Below, one piece after another: positions 1 through 7,591 of a DNA stretch of 33,223 nt (the stretch's first letter is position 1; the number at the start of each line of letters is the position of its first letter). This DNA is from Nostoc sp. JL34 (GTDB lineage: Bacteria; Cyanobacteriota; Cyanobacteriia; Cyanobacteriales; Nostocaceae). Made by a program: the position numbers and the translations under genes. The stretch covers positions 1-33,223 of the forward strand of contig NZ_JABXKQ010000009.1 of the NCBI RefSeq assembly GCF_017114945.1, in the 5' to 3' direction. The notes below the pieces were generated by a model, which was not told the DNA's origin, searched no databases, and saw nothing but the letters and a program-made list of their open reading frames with translations.

Positions 1-1
1 T

Positions 2-118
2 CGTAACCCATTCGACTACACAGCCCCATTCATGATTTTGGGTTGCATCTTATTTGATATCGGCACAATGATGGCAGGTGAAATTGGGTTCGCTATTTGG
101 CGGTTGACCAAAGATTAA
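2..118 (+). CDS. C-terminal end of polytopic membrane protein (partial)
   Basis: The gene enters from the left edge, so only the last 38 codons and the stop are present. The reading frame matches the end of the complete 238-residue membrane protein at 28635-29351. The first 118 bases align without gaps to 29234-29351 with three mismatches. The visible part holds one hydrophobic helix (MILGCILF... GEIGFAIW) and ends in RLTKD. As in the second copy, the stop lies about 60 bases before the P-loop ATPase, so the two genes probably share a transcript. Function is unknown; a role as membrane partner of the ATPase is inferred from this conserved order. Confidence 0.8.
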   Translation, partial: RNPFDYTAPFMILGCILFDIGTMMAGEIGFAIWRLTKD

Positions 119-125
119 AGTGAGT

Positions 126-155
126 GCCGCTCAACAACTCTCTTCGTCGAGCGGC
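126..155 (+). promoter_or_regulatory. Leader hairpin before the ATPase
   Basis: GCCGCTC at 126-132 pairs with GAGCGGC at 149-155. The corresponding leader of the second copy has a longer version of the stem (29353-29393), although loop sequences differ. Conservation of pairing in a 63-base stretch between two genes suggests a structured leader or processing site. It also argues that translation starts downstream, at 183. Confidence 0.4.
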
Positions 156-182
156 TTCTTAACTCAACGAGGCATTTGTTTT

Positions 183-2093
183 ATGCATTGCAATAATATC
201 CCAAAAATCACAACTAAAGAAACTGAAAATTTGCGATCGCAGTATCCTAGTCTCTCGCATTTAGAAGCCGGGAATATCGCCCAATGGTTGCAAGAGCGCA
301 AAGACCAATTATTTGAAATGGCCCGAGTTTCTGAGAACGAAGCAGACATGACCCGTGTACTTGGTTTGTTGGCTGGGGGGATAGGAGCGGTTTGTTATGC
401 TGTCAACCCACTGGCTGTAGTTGGTGGTTTAATTGGCGGTGCTGCGTGGCTATGGTTTGTTGTCGAACACTCTAACCGCACTAAAGAAATTGCGCCAATA
501 CCTTTTGTACGTGGCAACTTTATAGATGCTCTAGCTCGTACTGGGGACTATGATTCTAGAAGCAATTATCAAGCGGATCATCTTGCCAACACTGTTAAAT
601 TTCTAGAGCGACACGAGGCTGAAGAGTACGCCTTTCTTCTAGCTGAATTTGAAAATATTGGGCAGTATTTAACCCAAGTTGAACCAGGAAAACGCTTTTA
701 TGCTTATCGCTGGATGTTTGGCTGGTTTGGCAAGCTTAAGGGTCGTCAGCTACCCACTTATCAAAGTATGGCTCTCCATTTACAGGATGTGACCATTGAC
801 AGCCGGGTGAATCTGTCGGAGATAAGTGCTATCGCACAAGCTCAAACCCAGTTACCACCTACCGTAGATATCAAGCAATTTCAATTACCAATTGTTGATA
901 TTCGGGACACTCACCAAGCAGATCATCTTTCTAGACCGGAGGAGTTGCAGCCATCAGCTAGTGGGCTTGCACCAGAGACTATAACTCATCTCCCTCTGGC
1001 GAATAGAGCAAACGCACTCATCGCGGCTTTAACGAAAAGTGGTTTTCAAGTAGAAGATATGATGAGTTCTCAGGTAATTGCGATCGCTGGTACTCAACGA
1101 GGTGGCAAGGGAACCTTAGCAGCAATCTTAGCAACATTATCTCTAGCTTTAGATTCGGGATTAAATACCCAATACTTTACAGCCGGGGTGGACGTTTACC
1201 CCTTTAGTTGCAATCTTATTTCTGCCCTTAAGTACCCGGAAAAAGATGCGGACGGGGCAGATAAACTAGTCGCCCGTGACTTGCTTAAATTTCTTAAAGG
1301 CTTAGATGCAAGTGAACCTTACTCACACAAAAACTTACTGTTAGTCATTGATGAAGCAATGCGGTTGCTGTCCTTACTTGATGAGAGCGATCGCACTTGG
1401 GCTATCCAATATTTACTTTCTCGCTTCGCCAAGTGTGGCGGTACATTAATCATTGTCTTGCACGGATCTAACTTAACTTCTGTGGTTGGCAAGGCGACAG
1501 CAGGACTAGCAGACACCTTTAAGCAATCAGTTAACTTTATTGGTTGTGTAGCTCAGTCTGTCAGCGCTGGCGGATTGCGAAAAATTAATGTTGCCAGTGG
1601 CGAATATTTCAAAGCCAACCCTAATAACTTTGCTGAACCTGTTAGCGGTGGCAATTTGGGCATGATTCCAGACTGGTTAAAGATAGAGTTACACCCAGGC
1701 AATGGTCAACCAGATCCAGCTAGAACATTACTCAAATTTTTCCCGGAACTGGTGCAGCATCACCAGCCAGCAGTTATGCCCAGAGGGGAGAAAATTGCAC
1801 CATCAGACGCAGTTAATCAGCTAGAATCCATTTTCTCAAAGCCTACCCAAGAGATTGAATTTGTAGAGATAGAAGAAGAACTGAGTATTTCTCTTGCTGA
1901 TAAGGAGCAGATTTTAAACATCGTTACTTCAGCCGTGACAACACCAGTCAGCTTTGCCGCGATTAGAAATAGCCGAAAGTGGGGTGAAGAGAAACCTAGT
2001 GTTCGGTATTTAAGGGGTGCGCTTGCACAACTTATAGAATCCCAGCAATTGAAGGGTAGTGAGAAGTCAGGCTTTACCGCTTTTTCAGATTAA
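183..2093 (+). CDS. Membrane-anchored P-loop ATPase, intact copy (putative DNA-transfer or segregation ATPase)
   Basis: This is a 636-residue protein starting at ATG 183. An in-frame GTG at 120 would add 21 residues. The aligned GTG in the second copy runs into a stop after four codons, and GAGG lies 5' of the ATG, so ATG is preferred. A hydrophobic hairpin spans residues 58-94. The Walker A motif GTQRGGKGT lies near 303-311 and Walker B LLLVIDEA near 385-392, followed by a sensor-like LIIVLHGSN. The C-terminal 50 residues look like a winged helix (FAAIRNSRKWGEE). The order membrane hairpin, ATPase core, DNA-binding-like tail resembles coupling or DNA-pumping ATPases, but I cannot place it in VirD4, VirB4 or FtsK. 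It follows the membrane-protein gene directly. HIP1 sites occur inside it. Confidence 0.7.
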   Translation: MHCNNIPKITTKETENLRSQYPSLSHLEAGNIAQWLQERKDQLFEMARVSENEADMTRVLGLLAGGIGAVCYAVNPLAVVGGLIGGAAWLWFVVEHSNRTKEIAPIPFVRGNFIDALARTGDYDSRSNYQADHLANTVKFLERHEAEEYAFLLAEFENIGQYLTQVEPGKRFYAYRWMFGWFGKLKGRQLPTYQSMALHLQDVTIDSRVNLSEISAIAQAQTQLPPTVDIKQFQLPIVDIRDTHQADHLSRPEELQPSASGLAPETITHLPLANRANALIAALTKSGFQVEDMMSSQVIAIAGTQRGGKGTLAAILATLSLALDSGLNTQYFTAGVDVYPFSCNLISALKYPEKDADGADKLVARDLLKFLKGLDASEPYSHKNLLLVIDEAMRLLSLLDESDRTWAIQYLLSRFAKCGGTLIIVLHGSNLTSVVGKATAGLADTFKQSVNFIGCVAQSVSAGGLRKINVASGEYFKANPNNFAEPVSGGNLGMIPDWLKIELHPGNGQPDPARTLLKFFPELVQHHQPAVMPRGEKIAPSDAVNQLESIFSKPTQEIEFVEIEEELSISLADKEQILNIVTSAVTTPVSFAAIRNSRKWGEEKPSVRYLRGALAQLIESQQLKGSEKSGFTAFSD

Positions 2094-2159
2094 ATCCCCT
2101 TGGCGACACACGAATAATTTGACTAATAGACCGATATTCATTCCAGGTAAATTCTCTTT

Positions 2160-2441
2160 ATGGCACGCCCCAAATCCGATAAATCTAATTTGTCAAATCT
2201 CACAATTCGCTTAGAATCAAGATATATAAGCGACCTCAATCTTTATGCACAGGCTGTTGGTAAAAATCGCTCGGAGATTCTTCGCTCACTGATTATAGAA
2301 GCACTTTCAGCTATTCCTGAACATCAAAGGCTAGTTATGTCTGTTCTTGCCAAATCTCGGCAGGGAGAATTTAACTCAGATATAGCAATAGACATTCAGA
2401 CCAAATCTGACAGCTTTCTTCAGGACAATGGTGATGGCTAA
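2160..2441 (+). CDS. Ribbon-helix-helix (CopG/Arc-like) DNA-binding protein
   Basis: A 93-residue protein. Residues 13-52 follow the RHH pattern: a short beta strand (LTIRLES), then helix ISDLNLYAQAVG, the turn KNRSE and helix ILRSLIIEAL. This fold binds operator DNA as a dimer, and the family includes plasmid copy-control, partition and antitoxin repressors. The last 40 residues are polar and unrecognised, which would fit a partner-binding tail. It lies 66 bases after the ATPase and before a strong bidirectional terminator. It may regulate the module upstream, but no operator was identified. Confidence 0.7.
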   Translation: MARPKSDKSNLSNLTIRLESRYISDLNLYAQAVGKNRSEILRSLIIEALSAIPEHQRLVMSVLAKSRQGEFNSDIAIDIQTKSDSFLQDNGDG

Positions 2442-2503
2442 AAATCAATATCCTCTTTATATTCTCCTTAATTAGTGTCATTTATCTTGAGCGAAAATAA
2501 TAG

Positions 2504-2546
2504 CAGTATTGGTTAGGGATAGCTGGACTATCCTTAACCAATACTG
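2504..2546. terminator. Bidirectional terminator between convergent genes
   Basis: Two 19-base arms (2504-2522 and 2528-2546) pair with a single G-T position around a 5-base loop. Arm core is CAGTATTGGTTA with TAACCAATACTG. TTTATAT follows on the plus strand. It sits between the RHH gene on the plus strand and the hypothetical gene on the minus strand, as expected for a shared terminator. Confidence 0.75.
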
Positions 2547-2614
2547 TTTATATCAGGAAATTAATTGGCATTAGCTACCGATATTCTCTCTCAAATATTT
2601 TTACGATTAATCAT

Positions 2615-3130
2615 TTATATTTCATCATCACTGTAAATTTTTGGCACAAAAGCATAGCTGTTTGATTGGCTAGTTGGTGACGATTTCTCCGATTCCTCCT
2701 TAGCTACCGCTTTCTTGCGCTTACTGGTTTTATTTGTTGAAAGAGAAGATTTTTCACTTGTAGAGGGCAATGAACTAGACGACCCATCAGCATTAGAAAT
2801 CTCTTGTGAGGTCGATTGTTCAGATGATGACGAATTTAAATCTGATGATGAACCAAGCGAATTCTCACCAGATGTATTAGCACTCGTTGTCAAAGCTTTC
2901 TTGTGAAAAATCTTCAGACCACTAGCCGCCAGTTCTACCCCGTGACCTTGAAACACATCAGAAACATCGTCATAAGAGTAGCCAGCCTCTAACATCTCTT
3001 GAATAGGTTTAGCCAAACTTTTAACTAAATCAGACAGGTTGATAGTTTTAGGAGTAGCTGCCTTCTGCTTGAGACTGGTTTGAATATCTTCTACTTTCGA
3101 CAAAGGAACAGCTTTCGGTTTGCGAGACAT
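2615..3130 (-). CDS. Hypothetical protein with HTH-like N-terminal region and Ser-rich tail
   Basis: About 171 residues from ATG 3130; a GTG two codons earlier is the alternative start. Residues 30-75 contain LSDLVKSLAKPIQEMLEAG, then YSYDDVSDVFQGHGVELAAS and GLKIFHKK. This is a helical pattern common in small plasmid accessory proteins that bind DNA near transfer or partition sites (G-Y-x-x-x-x-I/V ... G-V-x-I/L ... L-K). The remainder is a Ser/Thr/Asn-rich low-complexity linker followed by a Lys-rich patch (KRKKAVAKEE). It faces away from the candidate oriT and MobC, so a mobilisation accessory role is plausible but unproven. Confidence 0.55.
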   Translation of the reverse strand: MSRKPKAVPLSKVEDIQTSLKQKAATPKTINLSDLVKSLAKPIQEMLEAGYSYDDVSDVFQGHGVELAASGLKIFHKKALTTSANTSGENSLGSSSDLNSSSSEQSTSQEISNADGSSSSLPSTSEKSSLSTNKTSKRKKAVAKEESEKSSPTSQSNSYAFVPKIYSDDEI

Positions 3131-3302
3131 AGCCACCAGTAATAATAAATCACTTCATTGTAAAAAAGTTGTGGTCAGAAAAAGTTTAAGTTTCTTGTCG
3201 CAATGTGACGAACATCAACAAAAAAGGGTTTGTATCTTCGTGAGGTAGACTAGTTTAAAAAAGCCGTTACGCACGAATCAACATCCTTACTATCACTAGT
3301 AT

Positions 3303-3638
3303 GGGCAGCATTGCCCAATAGACCCTGCCCTCGATTACATCGAGGATATTGCAGAGAGTCAATCGTGGTTCGCCACAGTCTCGTACTCCCCCAGTCTCCC
3401 GTTGTGCCCCCTGGATCTGGTTGACCCTAGTCTGTCGTGGGGCATAGGCAAGCAATACGCCGTAACGCGCTACCGCGCTCCTTTCCCTATGGGAAAGCGT
3501 CGTGTTTGCTTGTTGGGGGTGTCCCCCAAACCCCCGAAAAGCCGTTCTTTTCAAGGGGTAAATAAGTCAAGAGAGTTCCGGGTTATTCGCCTACCTGCTC
3601 GGCGCTCCGCGCCATAGCAGCTACAGCGAATAACCCGG
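3303..3638. other. Hairpin-rich intergenic region, candidate oriT
   Basis: The 540-base gap before mobC contains several perfect stem-loops. They are GGGCA/TGCCC (3303-3316), CCTCGAT/ATCGAGG (3329-3345), CTTTCCC/GGGAAAG (3481-3497), TTGGGGG/CCCCCAA (3513-3529), and a long composite one at 3578-3638. oriT sites of MOBP mobilisation systems usually lie just upstream of the MobC-type gene and consist of inverted repeats, so position and structure fit. No nic consensus was recognised. Short palindromes such as GGCGCTCCGCGCC also occur widely in Nostoc genomes as dispersed repeats, so part of this region may be repeat DNA. Confidence 0.45.
3578..3638. repeat. Long composite inverted repeat
   Basis: Perfect 13-base arms CCGGGTTATTCGC (3578-3590) and GCGAATAACCCGG (3626-3638) enclose a second hairpin built from CTGCT...AGCAG and GGCGC...GCGCC. 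The inner arms pair inside the outer ones, so the whole can form one extended cruciform 40 bases upstream of mobC. It is the best single candidate for the relaxosome recognition structure. Confidence 0.6.
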
Positions 3639-3678
3639 TAAAAAATGAAGAAGCAGATAAATGAACTCCTAACTAGTT

Positions 3679-4104
3679 ATGCAAGCAGACCCCCGCACCA
3701 ATCTTAGTAATCAACTAGCTGACACATTAAACAATCGGTCAGTAGCACCAGATGAAAAGCGAGAAGTAACCATCACGTTTAGGGCTAGCTATGCTGAAAA
3801 AGCGAGGCTAGAGCAACGGTGTACTGGAGTGGTGCAAAGCGACTATATAAGAGCGAGATTATTTGACTACCCTTTACCACATCCTAAATTAGTCATTCCC
3901 GAAGCGAACCGACAGGCTATCTATGAGTTAAAGAAGATTGGTAACAACCTGAATCAACAGACTAGGGCTATTAACGAAGCTGTGAAAATTGGTAGCCAAC
4001 CGTTGACTAACGAGGTGAAATTATATCTGAAAACTCTTGAAGAACTGACAGCACTTTTAGAACAGACTCGCCAATCACTCACTCAAGCATCGGTAGAGGG
4101 TTAG
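3679..4104 (+). CDS. mobC: MobC-like relaxosome accessory protein
   Basis: A 141-residue protein. Residues 27-62 form an RHH-like N-terminal segment (VTITFRASYAEKARLE ... GVVQSDYIRARL). Residues 73-105 hold the MobC/NikA-type helical region (NRQAIYELKKIGNNLNQQTR), whose I-G-N-N-L-N-Q core is diagnostic of mobilisation accessory proteins. Such proteins bind oriT and help the relaxase open the strand. The stop is 4 bases before the relaxase start, so the two are co-translated. It is preceded by the inverted-repeat region proposed as oriT. Confidence 0.85.
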   Translation: MQADPRTNLSNQLADTLNNRSVAPDEKREVTITFRASYAEKARLEQRCTGVVQSDYIRARLFDYPLPHPKLVIPEANRQAIYELKKIGNNLNQQTRAINEAVKIGSQPLTNEVKLYLKTLEELTALLEQTRQSLTQASVEG

Positions 4105-4108
4105 CTAA

Positions 4109-4744
4109 ATGATTACCAAAGTTAAAGCTAATAAATCATTTCGCGGGACAACTAAATATGTGCTTGAGAAAGAGAAAGCTAAGATTATTGGCGGGAATAT
4201 GTATGGTAAAAGTACCAATGAACTGGTCGAGCAGTTTACCCTATCAGCCCACCTTAACCCTCAACTTAAAGACCCCTGCTACCACTTAATGCTTAGTGTA
4301 CCTCAGACTGATAGAACTCTCAATGATGACGAATTAGCTAATCTATCTCAACGTCACTTTGCGAATATCATTGTGTTGTCACGGCTTCAAGGTGATGAAG
4401 CTCAAGTTAAACAGCCTGATAAAAGGATAGCTGACACCAAACTGAACCAGCTAGTTGATGACTTTATAGAAACTGAACTACCAGCTTATGACTTCTTTAT
4501 AGCGCGGCACTCTGATAAAGAACACGACCACACCCACATCGTTGCATCTAGAGTTAATAATCTAGATGGTAAGTCTATTCGCACTTGGAATAATTACGCC
4601 CATTCGGAACACTCCGCCCGACTACTAGGCATCACCGTGCCAAAACGGGAAAATTGTACGCTAAGGCTAAAAGCCTTGTCCAGCAAGCATCTTAGCCCCT
4701 CGGTTTTCTACAGCACCCGTGAGCGGCTGTTTACCCTCAATTGA
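4109..4744 (+). CDS. MOBP-type relaxase, C-terminus truncated by a MITE
   Basis: Encodes 211 residues. The N-terminus has KSFRGTTKYVLEKEKAKII, with Tyr17 in the place of the MOBP catalytic tyrosine. Relaxase motif III is HSDKEHDHTHIVASRVN (His134, His139, His141, His143). The protein should nick and covalently hold the oriT strand. Residues 1-173 (to 4627) are relaxase-like. From codon 174 the sequence belongs to an inserted inverted-repeat element, which supplies 38 unrelated residues and the stop. MOBP relaxases normally continue for hundreds of residues, so primase- or coupling-interaction domains are missing. The nuclease core may still fold, but mobilisation ability is doubtful. Confidence 0.85.
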   Translation: MITKVKANKSFRGTTKYVLEKEKAKIIGGNMYGKSTNELVEQFTLSAHLNPQLKDPCYHLMLSVPQTDRTLNDDELANLSQRHFANIIVLSRLQGDEAQVKQPDKRIADTKLNQLVDDFIETELPAYDFFIARHSDKEHDHTHIVASRVNNLDGKSIRTWNNYAHSEHSARLLGITVPKRENCTLRLKALSSKHLSPSVFYSTRERLFTLN

Positions 4745-4909
4745 TTGGTGCAGAGTACTACCAATACTCTGCACCATCTCCCAAGACTAATTCGAGTCAA
4801 AAGTGATAAATGCAGGTATGCCATTTGCTCAAAACAAATAATTTTTATAGCGTTGAGGTTAGCATCAGTTCCTTAGAGTACAATTTTCCCGTTTTGGCAC
4901 AGTGATGCC
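4628..4909. mobile_element. 282-bp MITE with ~39-bp terminal inverted repeats and TA duplications
   Basis: Bases 4628-4666 and 4871-4909 are inverted copies of each other with two mismatches; ends read GGCATCAC...GTGATGCC. TA flanks both ends (4626-4627 and 4910-4911). TIR length, TA target and lack of a transposase fit a non-autonomous element mobilised by an IS630/Tc1-mariner-type enzyme. It carries an internal hairpin at 4747-4775. It is inserted in the relaxase gene. Confidence 0.85.
4747..4775. terminator. Hairpin inside the MITE, after the truncated relaxase stop
   Basis: Perfect 11-base arms GGTGCAGAGTA (4747-4757) and TACTCTGCACC (4765-4775) surround a 7-base loop, two bases after the new relaxase stop. 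There is no T-run. It may act as a weak terminator or protect the transcript end of the truncated mob operon. Confidence 0.4.
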
Positions 4910-4978
4910 TACATACGTAAAAGTCAAATCATCTGCTGTTTTACAGTAGTGGTATGTCAACAAAAAGGGAATTTGATT

Positions 4979-5056
4979 ATGGCGATATATAAAGACGAAG
5001 GCGACGTTATTGAGATCACTCTTCCTCATTTGCGCTCTCTTAGTAATTTTATTTAA
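4979..5056 (+). pseudogene. Short ORF, probable gene remnant
   Basis: ATG at 4979 with AGGGA about 9 bases upstream encodes 25 residues (MAIYKDEGDVIEITLPHLRS...) before TAA. It begins like a real gene but is too short to assign. It lies between the MITE and the left 39-bp direct repeat, so it may be the 5' end of a gene lost when the TIR-Hsp70 segment arrived. No family recognised. The 417-base gap 4745-5161 holds only the MITE, this ORF and the direct repeat. Confidence 0.25.
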
Positions 5057-5090
5057 AAATGGCGGAAACCAATATATAGTAGAGTTTCCC

Positions 5091-5129
5091 GACCATCTTG
5101 CAGGTTTTTACACATATCTCGGCTCAATA
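5091..5129. repeat. Left 39-bp direct repeat flanking the TIR-Hsp70-like gene
   Basis: Begins GACCATCTTGCA and ends CACATATCTCGGCTCAATA. It matches 7800-7838 in 37 of 39 positions in the same orientation. The two copies bracket 2.67 kb containing only the TIR-Hsp70-like gene and part of its 5' flank. Confidence 0.85.
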
Positions 5130-5161
5130 GCATTTTTGTATTATAGAATGTCAAACAAAGT

Positions 5162-7591
5162 TTACCTTGTTTCTGCTTGTTTAATTAAGAAGGAAGCAAA
5201 ATCAGCTTGTTCATTAAGTCTTTTGTTGACGTAATTTTTAATTTCCGAATAAATATTTTTTTGTAAAAGTTCTGAACTTAATTGTTCATTAATGTCTTTT
5301 TCCACATCGTTACGCTTCTCGCTTATTAAATTAGTTATCTGATCGTTATCCAAGAAAAAAATTCGTAATTTTATAGGTAGAGGGGTTGTTCTTAATAAAT
5401 TTTCAAAAATACCTTTTATGTTGTCGTATTTATCTTTGATATAACTCAATGCCTGATCTCGTTTTACTACAATTCCTGCTATTGCTAAAGCCTCTACTAA
5501 TATAGGCACTATAGTAACACTATCAATAGCTATAATAATAATAACAATGGAAATAAAGAAGAATAATGTAGATATTAATACAGGTAAAGTGGCATAAACT
5601 TTTTTAGATATCTTTTCTATTAGCAAACTATTCATTTCTAAATAAAAATTAACATCATTATTATCTGGATTTATAGATATATCAAATATTCTGTTTGGTA
5701 TGTTATGCCTGTCACATAACTCATCAGTAGATTTTTGAATTTCTTCTCCTAAATGTTCTATCAATTTTTGAGTTTCTATTTCGGAAAAATTATTTTCTTT
5801 GTCTAAATCATTCTTGATTTCTATTTGAATTTTTTCTTCTATAGCGGCAATTGTTTGAATTTCTCCATCTCTCCACTTCTCAATACAGCTTTTCAGAATG
5901 TTCAAAGTTTTCTCAGTTAGTGACTTTGCTGAATTCTTTGAAAATTTTTGTATAGCTTTTTTTATAATAGAATCCAGCTTTTCTGGTTCATCAATAAATT
6001 CTTTTACTTCTTTTCTAAAAAGATCGATTTTGAAATCAATACGTCCTAATATTGCAAGTCCTTTAGCTACAGATAATTCTGGTTCTAAGCCACGTATGAC
6101 TTCCGATTGAGGAAATTCTTCTTCGCAAATCTCACGAGTAAACGACATATGAGACCCACCACCAGTCATGAATATTATTTCTGGTGATTGAATTTCCTTC
6201 TTGCATTCTTGTAGTGCATCGGTAAAAGCTTGTTTCCAGGTTCTGCCCTTTAATTGATCAATGGGGGAAATTAAGGGGTTGTTTAATATCTCTTCCATAT
6301 CCTTTTTATTAAAACTAACTTCAAAGTATAACTTTCCTCCATTGGGTTTATTTATTTTCTTTTCTTTTTCAATTGAGGTATTATTATCACTTTCTCTTGA
6401 AAAATACTCTTCTTTAGCTGTACGACATGTCAATAAACACTGTAATTTTAAAGGAATATTAGATTGGAACAACCTATTGAATTCTTCTCTCTCTTCAGGT
6501 GACAGACGTTCTAATGTTTTATTAAAAATTAATTCGTCTATTAGGCTACCTCCTAGATTGTTATATCCAAGCTCCAGAGGAAATTCTACAGAGTTTTTTA
6601 TAATAGTAAAGTCAGTAGTTGATGAACCTATATCAATAATTAGTAAATTATTTAGTAAATTATCAGGTGATTTGGTAAGTGATTTTTGCAACTTTCCAGT
6701 TTCTTTTGCTTCTAGAAAAGCAGCTCTTGACTCAGGTCTAACCTTGACGTTAGTCATTCCTGCATCTTGTAAAATTTCCTCATATTCTTTAATTAAACTT
6801 TCTTCATTCCACCCTGATGGATGTCCTACAAAGAAATGTGTGTTTGTATCTAGTTTAGCTTTACCTTCTTTTTTTAAAATATTTAAACATTCTCCAACAA
6901 AAAATTTGAGTGATTCTGTCTTACTTTTCTTAAAATCGGGGGTTTTAAAATGAATATATAAATTATCAATACCATTGTTCTGAATATAAGCATCTTCACC
7001 TATGACAATATCACCAGTGTTAGAGAAAGTAACTGCTGTAATAATACTTCTCTTTCCATAAATCTCTGCTACTCGAGGTTCATAAGAGGAAGATAAATTT
7101 GTGATTGCAATAGCACTTTCTCCATGTCCTAAATCAAATCCTATAATCTCTAAATTTTTATCATCTTTATATTTACGTATATTTTTTACTATGCTTTTTA
7201 ACTTTTGGTGATAATTAAAAATAGGAAAAATGTCAATGCCGTGCATGGATGAAATTTTATCTGGAATTTTACTGTCATCAAGACGTACTGGGAAAATGAA
7301 GAAATCAGTTGATGGTTTTTTATTTTTCACATCAAGTGCTATGTCTATTTCTTTTTGTACATATCCATTAATTTTAGTTGTTGACTGTGATGAAATTAGA
7401 GCAATAAAAAACATAACGTTATTTATTGCTTCTGGAATTGTCATTTTCCACCTTTCTCCTAAATTAAGAGATCGGTCGTCGAACCAAACACTAATTCCCT
7501 CACTTTCAAAATCTTTGCAAAGCTTTTCAGCTTCTACTAAATTCTCACGAGCATAACTGATAAATACGTCACATTTACGAGATTCCATCAT
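5162..7591 (-). CDS. TIR domain - Hsp70/actin-like ATPase - membrane protein fusion (putative immunity effector)
   Basis: An 809-residue protein. Residues 7-130 are a TIR domain (CDVFISYARENLVEAEKL, VWFDDRSL). Glu81 in the GYVQKEIDIALD segment matches the catalytic Glu of NAD-cleaving TIRs. Residues 148-515 form an Hsp70/actin-fold ATPase with phosphate-1 FDLGHGES (152-159), phosphate-2 DIGSSTTDFT (320-329) and adenosine motif FMTGGGSHMS (474-483). Residues 520-660 are Lys/Glu-rich, probably coiled coil. Two membrane helices span about 669-709, and a polar C-terminal tail follows. Inference: the chaperone-like domain senses or assembles and the TIR degrades NAD+ or makes a signal, at the membrane. 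The gene is clearly AT-richer than its neighbours and lacks HIP1 sites, pointing to recent acquisition. No partner gene lies in the bracketed segment, so it may act alone. Confidence 0.8.
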   Translation of the reverse strand: MMESRKCDVFISYARENLVEAEKLCKDFESEGISVWFDDRSLNLGERWKMTIPEAINNVMFFIALISSQSTTKINGYVQKEIDIALDVKNKKPSTDFFIFPVRLDDSKIPDKISSMHGIDIFPIFNYHQKLKSIVKNIRKYKDDKNLEIIGFDLGHGESAIAITNLSSSYEPRVAEIYGKRSIITAVTFSNTGDIVIGEDAYIQNNGIDNLYIHFKTPDFKKSKTESLKFFVGECLNILKKEGKAKLDTNTHFFVGHPSGWNEESLIKEYEEILQDAGMTNVKVRPESRAAFLEAKETGKLQKSLTKSPDNLLNNLLIIDIGSSTTDFTIIKNSVEFPLELGYNNLGGSLIDELIFNKTLERLSPEEREEFNRLFQSNIPLKLQCLLTCRTAKEEYFSRESDNNTSIEKEKKINKPNGGKLYFEVSFNKKDMEEILNNPLISPIDQLKGRTWKQAFTDALQECKKEIQSPEIIFMTGGGSHMSFTREICEEEFPQSEVIRGLEPELSVAKGLAILGRIDFKIDLFRKEVKEFIDEPEKLDSIIKKAIQKFSKNSAKSLTEKTLNILKSCIEKWRDGEIQTIAAIEEKIQIEIKNDLDKENNFSEIETQKLIEHLGEEIQKSTDELCDRHNIPNRIFDISINPDNNDVNFYLEMNSLLIEKISKKVYATLPVLISTLFFFISIVIIIIAIDSVTIVPILVEALAIAGIVVKRDQALSYIKDKYDNIKGIFENLLRTTPLPIKLRIFFLDNDQITNLISEKRNDVEKDINEQLSSELLQKNIYSEIKNYVNKRLNEQADFASFLIKQAETR

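Noticed and set aside
1..118. Left end repeating 29234-29351 could mean a circular sequence overlap
   Set aside because: Three mismatches in 118 bases, an internal deletion and different genes after each copy show a diverged duplication, not overlapping ends.
3267..3617. Overlapping frames in both directions in the candidate oriT region
   Set aside because: They run through nested hairpins, have no RBS, and their translations show no protein-like pattern.
5010..5234. 74-codon plus-strand frame at the left direct repeat
   Set aside because: It runs through the 39-bp repeat into the antisense of the TIR-Hsp70-like gene and its RBS is poor.
6261..6953. 230-codon plus-strand frame inside the TIR-Hsp70-like gene
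   Set aside because: The opposite strand encodes clear Hsp70-like motifs; the plus frame is Ser/Phe-rich shadow sequence.
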